DNA from: Pseudoscleropodium purum
Taxonomy: Eukaryota > Streptophyta > Bryopsida > Hypnales > Brachytheciaceae
Length of the DNA stretch: 64,000 bases
Direction: 5' to 3'
Assembly (NCBI GenBank): GCA_963969395.1
Contig: OZ017798.1
Span: forward strand, 2,976,001 to 3,040,000
Under the pieces are notes generated by a model. It saw only the letters and a program-made list of their open reading frames with translations. It was not told the DNA's origin and did not search any database. Below, one piece after another: positions 24,555 through 34,450 of this stretch (the stretch's first letter is position 1; each line of letters starts with the position of its first letter). The position numbers were made by a program, and so were the translations under genes.

Positions 24555-25600
24555 GTTGCCTTTCCTGGTGCTTTTTGATCAGGAGTTTCAATGGTAACGG
24601 CGTTTGTGCTGTACTGGAGAAGGTGGTGTTCTTGCACTCGATCTTACTGAAGCAACTGATCTTTTTTGGAATTGGAATTGGAATTGTAACGCAATCCCTG
24701 ACTGCCTGTCTGATTGTGTCTGTTTTGAGCTGGATTGCATGGAACTTGTGCGTGTTGGGTGTAAGTGAAGGTGGTCAGTTTTGTAACCGTTGATATATTT
24801 AGTTTGAAATTGGACCTGTGTTGAAAGTTTTCAGAATTCGAGAGATGCTCTTTGTTCCCGTTCCTGGTTGCTTCAATCAGGAGCCTTAAGCGCAATTGCT
24901 TTTTTTGTTTTCCCTGAGTACTGGAAATTGTGGAACATTGCAATCTATCCTTTCAGCAACTGATGTTTTTTCGAATTGGAATTGTAACTCAATCAATGAA
25001 TGCCTGTCTCTGGTGTCCATTTTGAGCTGGAATGCATGGAAATTGTGCAAGTTTGATGAATTGAATGAGAGTTTTGTTTTCTTTGAGCGCATGTCCGTAG
25101 TTGAATTCGAAATTCAACGCACTGCGACTCTGTCTAAGGGCTTCAGAATCCGAGATACACCCGTTGTTGCCTTTGTTGATGCTTCAATCAGGAACTTCAA
25201 TCGCAATTGCGTTTGTCGATTTCCCAGTGGTGTACTGGAAAATGTGTTGCTTTGCAGTCAATCCTTTACGCAACTGATCTTATTTTCGAACTGGAATTCT
25301 AGCTCAATCAATGAATGCGTGTCTCCTGTGTCCGTTTTAAACTGGAATCTATGGAAATTGTGCCTGCGCATTGCACCTCTGCTTCAAATCAGGGGCATCA
25401 GTTGCACTCGATTTCTCATTGCCGTGGAAACTGTGGAGCTTTTGCAGTCCATCCTGTAAGCTTGAGACTGATGTTTTTTCCAATTGTAATTGCAGCTCAT
25501 TTAATCGACGAATGCCTGTCTCTTGTGTCTGTTTTGAGCTGCAATTACAGTGCCTGCTTGATGAATTGAAGGTCAGTTCTGTGAGCAATGTGCGAGACTG
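24555..25600 (+). repeat. Four-copy degenerate ~300-bp tandem repeat just downstream of the F-box gene
   Basis: Four head-to-tail units each carry in order: GCTTCAATCAGG-like, TACTGGAAA/GTGGAAACTGTGG, GCAACTGAT, GGAATTG(TAA), CTCAATCAATGAATGCCTGTCTC, TGTGTCCGTTTTGAGCTGGAATGCATGG. The ATCAGG anchors fall at 24578, 24876, 25187 and 25388, giving spacings of 298, 311 and 201. The last interval has lost about 100 bp. The array begins about 100 bp after the stop codon, so it may be in the 3' UTR or flank. Open frames across it are by-products of the repeat. Confidence 0.85.
25485..25549. repeat. Perfect 14-bp inverted repeat in the last downstream repeat unit
   Basis: TGTAATTGCAGCTC at 25485-25498 pairs with GAGCTGCAATTACA at 25536-25549 across a 37-base loop. 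The equivalent positions of the other three units are only imperfectly complementary, so the stem is best in this unit. Confidence 0.75.
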
Positions 25601-26401
25601 CTGGATTTGGGTTCTCTGGGTTTGTGAATCTTGTTGCAAGCGCTATGCCTGATGGCTTGTAAAGGAGGGACACCCAGACCGTCACTTTTTCTGTCAGATC
25701 ATTATTAGACTCGTCAAGTTTCCTTGTTTTTCTTGTTGGAATTTGAAAGAGGATTTGAAGGTGCCAAAAAATGTTTCATTCAGATATTTCATGCAAAAGT
25801 TATGAGGTTTTTGATTGGTTCCAAAATCTTTCCTTGAGTGGAGGTAGATATTGATTAGGTTGTGCACATTTGGTGAAGATAATGCTTTTGGATCACTAGC
25901 ACATTTGGGTATCCTTACCTTATTTCTTAGGATTTTTTGTTGGAAGGTCCAATTAGTGCAATGGCTAGGATGGATGGGAGTCTGTTCATGTTTCTTCTAG
26001 GAATTCCTTATCTTGTATGCAAACCTTGTCAAGATTTCATCCATCAAGCTTTAAGTGGTTGAAAGTTTCATTTGGTTGTTCTTGCTAAATCCTAAATCCT
26101 GGTGACATCCAATGAGCTTTTGTATAAAACCGTAGAGTTTGATAAACTTTTTTGGTGTAATTCAATTGATTCTATTCTAGTTTTTAATCATTATGATTGT
26201 CTTTGGCATTAGTTTCTAATATCACCGAATAGTATCATATCATTCTTATTTATTTATTTTTGAAATTTGTTGTTTGGAACATGTGATGGTTAAGATTCAT
26301 AAAATGAGATGTGAAAAATATGTTCAAACATCATCTTAAAACCATCTGAATGAACTTACTATACACTAAAACTCGCTTGCCACCCCAGTTTCCTATTAGT
26401 T
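25601..26401. other. Intergenic DNA downstream of the F-box gene
   Basis: Ordinary sequence with AT content rising away from the gene. No polyadenylation signal can be assigned confidently. Confidence 0.45.
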
Positions 26402-26786
26402 CCCCCCCTCTTCTCTCAAAAAATTTGTGAGCCGTTGATTTTTTTGAAAAAAAATGCTTACCCTCAAAATTGATGTTGATTTCTCAAAAAATCAGAAGAT
26501 GTTGATCTTGTGAAATTTAATCTGAGCCGTTCAAATATTGAATACGAATACGAATACGGGTACGGGTACTGGATATGAGTACTAAATATGTGTATTGAAT
26601 ACGGATATTGAATACGGGTACTAGATATGCATATTGAATACATGTACTAAATACGGATATTGAATACAGATATTGAATATGGGTACTGAATACGGATATA
26701 GTATTGGATACGGGATCAATTGTTCCATATTGTTTGTCAAGAACTTTGATTTTGAAGCTTACAAGAGGGGGTGGGGGTGAGGGGGG
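26402..26786 (+). repeat. C-tract/minisatellite/G-tract composite element, copy 2
   Basis: A C-tract, AAATTTGTGAGCCGTTGATTTTTTTG, then about 180 bp of GAATACGGGTACT/GGATATTGAATAC repeats (26540-26715), then GAGGGGGTGGGGGTGAGGGGGG. The core is the cleanest of the three copies. Confidence 0.75.
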
Positions 26787-28493
26787 TGTGAGATAAAAAA
26801 ATTTTAATCAAATTCTAAATGATAGGTGGGGGTGAGTGGGGGTGGTAAAATAAAAAAATTTTAATAAAAATTGAGGGGGAGAGTGCATAGTGATATAAAG
26901 TGTCACTATACACCTTAAGTGCCTAATAACTACATTCTCAACTTACTAATTAGAAATTATTCTCTTAATTTAATTAGAGGTTTTTTTGCACCATTCAAAG
27001 TCTTGTACTAATTGAATTAATTAATTTATGCAACAATGTATGGGTTAACCCTTAAACACACAGGCATTCAAAAAGTGGATGTGCCTTGGTCAACCTCAAT
27101 TACAACTTTTAAAATAACTATTTTAATAAAATTTGATTTCAACTAAGAAAACAAAGCTTGACAACGGTTGTTTTTATTCTATTTTAAAGTTTTGAGAAAT
27201 GTCAAAAATTGAAAGAATTATTGCAATTGAAAGCTCGATGTGTTAAAATCCAAATAACACAATATGGTATGCTTTTCATTCATTATTTTTTTTTTTTGTA
27301 ATTTTTTTTTAAATTTAAATTAAAAAATTATATTTCTCATTTAATTCTTCATTTACAATAAAAAAAAATTATAGATTATTCTAATATATATTGTAATTGA
27401 TATAATTTCATTTTTCCTTCAAATTTATTGAAAAAATACAAAATAAATAGAAAATTTATTTTTCTTCTAGCAAAAAATATAAAAAATTTGTACATCAATT
27501 AAATAAAAGGATAAATTTGGTTTGATAATCAAATTTGACTTCAAGTGTTTGATGTGGCTATTTCGAATGTCAAAAATAAAATAACCAATTGAAAATTTTT
27601 CATGCTAATCTCCATTACTACTTTTACCTCTTGAGAAAATTTCAAATAATTCAGGATTTAAAAAAAAAAAATTACTCATTTATGTTCATTTTTGCAACAA
27701 AAATGATAACAATTAGAAATTTTTACAAAACAAATTGCAATTTTTCAAAGTGATATAAAATTCAGAGTTTCAAGTAGTAAGAATATCAGATTATTGTTTG
27801 TACACTTTTTAAAAGGCTGAAATTAGCTCAAATAAGAAGTTTGACCATTTCACAATGGATCAAGTCCTTAAGGGGTTAAGGTGAATCTTCTCTAAGCTCT
27901 TTGCCAAATTAAAAAATGATTATTTGTTGGCTTGATTCCAATGTAAAGTGATCCTAATAGGTGGCAATTAAATTGTAGCAAAAATGCAGATGTTTATCTT
28001 AATTCTAGAAGGACACCAAAACAATACTACCACCTATTGAACATGGAATACACCTATTGGTTTAAAAATTGAATTAGATTTTAGTAATACCTAGCTACCT
28101 CTAAGCTTTTAGGAAGAGAGCTATAAGCTTAAATTCAAAAATTTCAAAGGCCAAACAAAAAACAAATAAATTAGAGTGAAGAGGGAGAAGCAACAAAAAA
28201 TAGGAGAAAAATGTCGGAATTGGCATGGAGTTTGGAAGCTCAAGTGTTGAGAGAGAAGGGAAATCTGAGTGCATTATGGATCAAGTTAAAGCAATTAGCT
28301 CTCCTAATCAAGGTTTTGATTTAGAATAAAACAAAAGTATACACTATGGCCATATTGGTTGCAACTTTGACACCAAATGTTGGTGACAAGATTTCTAGTT
28401 TAATTTGGAGAGGGTAGTGCATGGACTAAATTTGTAGTAATAGCCTTTGCAATTTGGTGTTCAAGGCTCTTAATCAAGTTCATGATGCCTTCA
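26787..28493. other. AT-rich intergenic DNA
   Basis: G-rich words recur at 26820-26850 (GGTGGGGGTGAGTGGGGGTGG), then very AT-rich anonymous DNA. Confidence 0.5.
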
Positions 28494-28496
28494 TTG

Positions 28497-28711
28497 CACC
28501 ATAAGAAACTCATGTTTTAGATGATGAATACTAAAAATTTTTAACGCATTTTAGGTAATATCCTATGCAACAAAGCCATGTTTTATGTCAATATTGATGT
28601 TATATTGAATGCTTTTGTTGCCATAAAAACATGAGTTTGTTGCATTGAACATCACCTAAAATGCATTAAAAAAAGTAGAGCTCATTACCTAAAATGAGAT
28701 TTTTTATAGTG
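28497..28711. mobile_element. CACTA-ended hairpin MITE, copy 1
   Basis: Begins CACCATAAGAAACTCATG and ends TTTTTTATAGTG, flanked by TTG on both sides (28494-28496 and 28712-28714). That is a 3-bp target duplication, as expected for CACTA (En/Spm) elements. The two halves are inverted copies (GTTTTAGATGATG, TTTTATGTCAATATTGATG, GCATTTTAGGT), so the transcript would fold into a long hairpin. Confidence 0.78.
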
Positions 28712-28912
28712 TTGAAATCATTATTAGCCTTCTTAATTTGACCTTTTTCTGAAAACTAGGAAGATTCCAGTAGGAAATGCCATTGAAGTTGACTAAACTA
28801 ATAGCCTAGAATCAAATGTTGCTTGTTCATTTGCAATGAGAGGGAATAGGTGCTTATGGGGAGGTTCTACGGAAGTTAGAGACATGTAGTAAATAAGAAT
28901 TAATGTGAAGGA

Positions 28913-29470
28913 GTGTCACGGTGTGGTTTTAACATTCTAATGTTCTCCCCGTTCGATCCATTCTACATGCTAAGCCACTATTTGGATGTCATTCAAGGCA
29001 TAAGGTACCAAGTTCAAAATTTCCCTCATGGTAGTTTGTTTGTTGAATTCTTGCATGAAGTAGAACTTAATGTTTCTATCTATGAAGTGGTTTCCAAAAA
29101 ATCATGTAATAATTATGTTGAAACAATAAAGGAATTCTAAAATTTCCTTGGCATACTCCCAGAAGAACCACCAAGTCACTTAGTTCATTGTAAGAACCCC
29201 ACATTTTGGGTGGCATTAGAGAAAAATGTTGCATATTTTTGCAAATAGGACATCAAAGACTCTCAATCAAGGGATATCATAATTGTGGTGGATATTACAA
29301 AAAACATGTAGATGTCACTAGAAAAACAACTTGATACTAGAACTAATAATTATGTTGTATAAGACATCTACAAAAAGGTAGTCATGGTTTTGGAGATTGG
29401 TCAAATTACACTCATGGGTACCAAAAAAGAGATCAAACCCAATACAATCTGCAATGTAACTTCTTTTTAA
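28913..29470 (+). pseudogene. Unidentified coding relic
   Basis: One reading frame runs about 186 codons with only four internal stops in DNA where stops would be expected far more often. Pieces read CGFNILMFSPFDPFYMLSHY, LFVEFLHEVELNVSIYEVVS, GILPEEPPSHLVHCKNPTFW and DIIIVVDITKNM. I do not recognise a family. It lies between a CACTA-ended hairpin (28497-28711) and a TTAACCCC element (29481-29825), so it may be transposon cargo or a decayed transposase. There is no intact start-to-stop frame beyond 75 codons. Confidence 0.5.
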
Positions 29471-29480
29471 CTATTGTTTT

Positions 29481-29825
29481 TTAACCTCTAAAGGACCAAG
29501 TTGTGTTTTTTGGCAATATAGCAATTTTGGACAACTCACAACAAATGAAGTTTTTATTTAATTTTTGCTAAAATTTTCACACAACAATGTACTCGAGGAG
29601 TAGCTCCAAGGCCTAACAATTTTTATAACTTTTAACAACATGGTCAAAAGTTACTGCATGATGTGCAATTTTCTTTGATTTGCAGGTAGCTTGGGCAGCT
29701 TGAAGCTACTCTTTGGGCACATGTTGTGTGAAAATTTCAACAAAAATAAATAAAAACTCCATTCATGGTGAATTGCCCTGATTGCTATGTTTTCCAAAAA
29801 TGCAACTTGGTCTTGTAAGGGTTAA
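29481..29825 (+). mobile_element. TTAACCCC-family element (short form)
   Basis: Starts TTAACCTCTAAAGGACCAAG and ends CAACTTGGTCTTGTAAGGGTTAA. Its near-identical inverted ends (TTAACC.CTAAAGGACCAAGTTG) extend through GTTTTTTGGCAA, giving about 35 bp of terminal inverted repeat. This is the best example for defining the family's ends. Confidence 0.75.
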
Positions 29826-30974
29826 AGCTAATTTATTAATTATAGGTAGTTTAGTCATTTTTGATTAGTACTTCAAGACATCTTAACACTAGTATATTTT
29901 GATTCATCAAAAAATAAAAAATTCTTTACCAAAGTTCCAATTGAAGTTCAAATGTAAGCATGTTAGGTTTTTCAATGGTAGAAAAGTGATCTAATTTCTA
30001 ATGAATAATCATGTGATTGAATTCCAAAAAAATCACACACACACATAGATAGATAGATATTAGAAAAAACACTCTTTTTCTATTATTTGAGTACTTTCGC
30101 ATTTTCTATAATATTCATAAGTAAAAACATATGAATGTCATTTACTCATTTTCAATTTAAAAAATAACCCAAATGATGAATGTGTTAGAACAAAAAATGT
30201 ATACATTATTCAATTCAAGGGCACTATATAAGCTATTTTTGAAATTGAATGTTTAAATACTTTTTAAGAATAAAGCAATAATTTATTAATTCTCAATCAA
30301 TTAATTAAAAAATTAGACTACTCTTTTCCAAGATTTAATCACTAAATATTATTTTTGATAGTTTTATGTTTGAGAAATATAAATTTTTTGGATAAAATAT
30401 CCTTTTAAAGTGCTATATTGTAATATAGACACTAAATTTAGCCTTGCAATGCATGATTTACATCCTTTTGAGGATTTTACCTTTAAATTTATTTTTCCAA
30501 CTTATGAAAGGGAAGCATTGCAATACTATTCACCTATAAATTTATTCTTAAAATGACAACATCAAAATAATTTAGAGCTTTAAGAGTTTATAATTTGATT
30601 GTAGATAAGTTTCTAAAAGTTATTAGGAGTTGAGGTAAAATGCTAAATAAATGTGAAAAAAAAGAGGGGAAGGGAAGCCACATGAAATGCTTTTCCAAAA
30701 AAACAAAATGTGGCACTTAATGTGGCATCCATCAAGGATGATGTGACATGCCATGCCATCACACTTGACACCATTTGAATATTTTAATACTATTTTTTAA
30801 GATGTCTAGATGTGTTTTTCTTATATGTCACCTTTTTAATAAAATTCTTATGTTGTTGCATTAATAACAAATGCACTATATATGTAAAATATATATTTGG
30901 ATGTCAAATTGGAGGATTTTTTTTAGAGCCTCGAGATGCAAATAGGGATGACACTTTTCTTAATACTCTATTAG
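29826..30974. other. AT-rich intergenic DNA with a microsatellite
   Basis: A compound (CA)n(GATA)n run lies at about 30034-30060. Otherwise nothing supportable. Confidence 0.55.
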
Positions 30975-31300
30975 ACAACTAAGGGAGCCAACCCATTTCC
31001 AACCACTTAAGTAATTATGGACATGTGGAGTGTAGATTTTCTAAATGCAGAAATATAAAAATAGAATTTGGAAGGATTAGATAATTTTCCAAAAAATTTT
31101 AACTCAAAATATAATTATTATGAATTTTTTAGCCAAACTATACTATATGACCTATACTAGTCATATAGACTTTTCTATTTCCAACCATAGCCTAGTTGCA
31201 AATCAACCAATGGCTGATTGCAATATTGAGAGCCTTGTAACCAATCATGTACTACAACTACTTTGCAATCCACATCACAACTTCACAAAAATGGAACAAC
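30975..31300 (-). repeat. Dispersed repeat R, copy 3 (inverted)
   Basis: AGCCAACCCATTTCCAACCACTTAAGTAATTATGG at the left is the reverse complement of the right end of copies 1 and 2. The match continues to about 31250 (GCAAATCAACCAATGGCTGATTGCAATATTGAGAG). The small frame at 31120 is part of the repeat. Confidence 0.6.
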
Positions 31301-32318
31301 CTATAGGGTGGAAATGGGGGGGGTAGTGATGAGTTGCCTTCAAATTGATGAAGAGAAAACTTTGGCCACTATAGAAGTTGGACAATATGATATTTTGAGT
31401 TCAAATTTTAGAAGGTAGTAGATATTTGAGATGGCTTTTCAAAGAGATATCATACAATTAGTTTGGAATTACATAGGGAGAGATATGAGCTTCAAAATGT
31501 AATATTAGTGAGCTACCTTTGATTGACTTCAAAAGTTGGACAATATGTGCTTTTGAGTTGAAATTTGGAGGGATTGTAAATATTCGGGTTAGCTGTCAAT
31601 AGTAATAGCACACATGCAATTTGGAGCTTAGAAGAAGTTGTTGCATTCAATAGAGTAGTAGGGATTCCTTCAAAGGATTTTATGCAATTTATGTATAACT
31701 ATTTTTTTAAATAGAAACTTGTGATATTATATATGGCTTTTATAACAATATATGAGGTTTTTATGAGCATATTTTTGAGCATGGGTATATACATGGATGT
31801 ACCTTATTATGGAATCCTTCAATTTCTTAGCCAAATCTAGTTGCAATTAGAAGCAGAGCATTTTCCCAAAGCAACTCCTTTCTACCCAACAATATTTTTC
31901 ATATCTCATATGGTTTGTCTTCCTCCCTACCATCGCACTTGTATAAAGAGCTTATCTTCTTATGTCAACATGTTCACAATAAGTGGTTTCTAAGCCATGT
32001 GATATAGTTGCCAAATGCAGTGTATGGTGTATTGTGAAAAATGTACTATGTATGACCTATTCTATATGGTGTACTATTTGTAGTGTATTTTTAAGCTAAT
32101 GTCTAAAAAAACATTCAAACGTCTAAATTGAGGTTACAAAAGCTTAGACAAGCACATCAAGCACATTTTAGAAGACGTTGTTGAGGCAGTAACTGTCTCT
32201 TTTGAGCTCATTGTCATTGTGACAAAATTGTCATAATGAGCTCAAATTGATTTTTTAAAATTAATCCCCTGGTACCCCTTGGGGTACAATTTAAATTAAA
32301 TTATTTTTTTTATAAACA
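31301..32318. other. AT-rich intergenic DNA
   Basis: Weak internal repetition (AGTTGGACAATATG...TTGAGTT at about 31376 and 31535). No gene seen. Confidence 0.5.
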
Positions 32319-32658
32319 CCCCCCCCCCCCATCCACCACTTTGTAAATTTCAAGGGAGGATGGGGTGGCATTTGATATAGGATAAATCTCATATTGTATC
32401 CATATTCCCATATCGTATCTATATCCCCATACAATATATGTATTCCAGTATCCTATCTGTATCTAATATTGTATTTGTATTTTGTATTGTATTTGTATTT
32501 TTACACATGTCCATATCCAATACCGTATCAACACCTATACTATATCCCGTATCATATCCACACCTATATCCATATCTAGATCAATGGCATCCAGGGGAAA
32601 ATAATTTTTTTTAAATTTTAAATCAATGGCTCTCAATTTTTCGTTGAGGGAAGGGGGG
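32319..32658 (-). repeat. C-tract/minisatellite/G-tract composite element, copy 3 (reversed)
   Basis: On the minus strand it reads CCCCCCTTCCC, AAAAATTGAGAGCCATTGATTT, then a core of GATATGGATA/GATACGATATGG words (32394-32580), then a tail ending in a 12-base C-tract on the plus strand. The 61-codon frame in the core (YPYSHIVSISPYNIC...) is an artefact of the repeat. Confidence 0.72.
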
Positions 32659-33576
32659 AGGAAATTGGAGGAAATAGCATGTCTCCCTCTTTTCAGTACA
32701 TTGTTTGTAATTCTTACATATCTTGAGGACATGTTGTAACACACAACAAATGCTATAGGATGTTCAAAAGAATTAAGTTTATATCACTATTGACCTACAA
32801 AAAAACTTTTACATGTTACAACAATTCTTCAAATAGACAACAACCAAGGTACAATGCATCTACCACGTCATGAATTTTCTCTACCATGTTGTCCCCATGT
32901 GGCAACATATAATGTTCAATGTTAGGAATGATTTGGACAAAAAAGTTGACGACATAGCACTAACTCCCCATGTGGAGGTGACAAGGTTGCCATATGGTAC
33001 ACTTTTGATATCTTCTTTGACCATGTTTGAGTAGATGTCAAACTAATAACAAAGCTTGTTTTCTCACATTTTTGTATATTTTTGCATGCAAAAATAAACA
33101 TATTTTATTGGACATTTGCGGGAGCATACTTGATATTAGATAAAAACATATTTCGACATTTTTATGATATAAAAAACCTAAGGGTTTCTTCTAGTGGTTG
33201 CTTGTGACTATTTATTGTGGTTTCAACCACTTTGGTTGTCCGTTGTCTCTCCCTACTACTTGGTATTTGGGTTTAATTTCTCCCTCTATTTGGAAATTAC
33301 ATTAGTCACAAGGGCCTCAATTTACCAATTAATGTGGTGTTTTAGAAGGTATCTAGGTATAGCCCGAGGTGCCAAATTTGGTGGCATTAGAATGGATAAA
33401 CCTCAAGGTGCCATCATGGCATCGGCCAAATTTTGAGGATCCATAGGTGATGGAAGATTTACATCCTTGAAGTATCCTAGTCTTTTTCTTTCTTTCTTTT
33501 TTAAACAAATGAAACTGAATTTCATTGTGAAAGGTGAAATTCATACCTGCCAGACACAAGTGGCTCACTGTCATTT
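32659..33576. other. Intergenic DNA
   Basis: The 80-codon frame at 33194-33436 is hydrophobic at its start but matches no family I know. A CT-rich run is at 33480-33500. No gene called. Confidence 0.45.
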
Positions 33577-33840
33577 TGCAAGCCCACTTGTTCCGTTTAC
33601 TTCGCTGGCCGAGTCCACGTTCTCCAATTGGCTACAGTTGTTGAAAGTGCAAAAGTCAACTTTTCTAAATGACGTCGTGTTGATGCAACGAAGTTCCGGG
33701 GATGGTGCCTGGAAGGTTCCTGAAAACTCGTTGACTTCTGCTCTATAATTGGAGAATGGAGATCATCCAAGTAGGGGTATCATTTACAGTGTCGCATGTG
33801 GGCTGACTATTTTCAATTTTCCACAGTGGAGCAAGTTGTG
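33577..33840 (+). repeat. Duplicated unit, fragment F
   Basis: Matches copy B at 18433-18720: TTTGCAAGCCCACTTGTTC, CCAATTGGCTACAGTTGTTG, GATGGTGCCTGGAAGGTTCCT, GGAGATCATCCAAGTAGGG. It resumes at 34355-34450 with GTGTAGATAGATGGAA..GTGCCCCATGCC after an insertion holding repeat R. Confidence 0.7.
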
Positions 33841-34019
33841 GATTTGTGGTTGGCAGGCTTTGTAGTTAATTTTATCCGTCTCTTGCAATGAAATTCCATT
33901 TCATTTGTGTCAAGAAAACAAATAAAAAATACCTTTATTATAGTATAGTAGCCAATCCATTCACCCCTCATTCTCGTGATATAGACTCTTCTCTTTTAGA
34001 TCAACAAGAAATTTGCAGT

Positions 34020-34335
34020 GATTAATTATGGCGTAGTTCCCAATGCAGTTGTGACACATTGTTGTTGGTTGTAAGACTCACAATATTGGTTTTTGGTTGA
34101 TTTTGCAATTAGTCTATGGTCAGAAATAAAAAAGGTCAATATCACAACTCTAGGTCAAAGAAAATCTTCCACTAAAAAAATCATAGTAATTATGTTTTGT
34201 GTAATAAAATTTTGGAAAAATTGAAAATCCTTCCAAACTCTATTTCTGTACGTGGGAAAAATTATGAATTCAAAAAATTTGCACTCCGAATATATGTAAT
34301 TATTTAAGTGTTTAGAAATGGGTTGGCTGCCCTAG
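34020..34335 (+). repeat. Dispersed repeat R, copy 2
   Basis: Forward copy of 15605-15920. It lies within the gap of duplicated fragment F (33577-33840 and 34355-34450), so it probably inserted there. Confidence 0.6.
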
Positions 34336-34450
34336 TTACATCCATTTATATCTAGAGTGTAGATAGATGGAATACTATTTATCATTCAGGCTTACTAATG
34401 TGCCCCATGCCATTACCACTATCAAAATAAAAGTAAATGAAATTTTCTAA

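Noticed and set aside
24896..25459. 187-codon plus-strand frame downstream of the F-box gene
   Set aside because: It runs across two to three units of the ~300-bp repeat, its peptide repeats itself, and the unit length is not a multiple of three between all copies.
32394..32579. Tyr/Ile/Pro-rich 61-codon frame
   Set aside because: It is produced by the GATACGGGTA-type minisatellite read on the opposite strand.
33194..33436. 80-codon hydrophobic frame considered as a small membrane protein
   Set aside because: No conserved copy in the window, no promoter or motif, and a length expected by chance in this composition.
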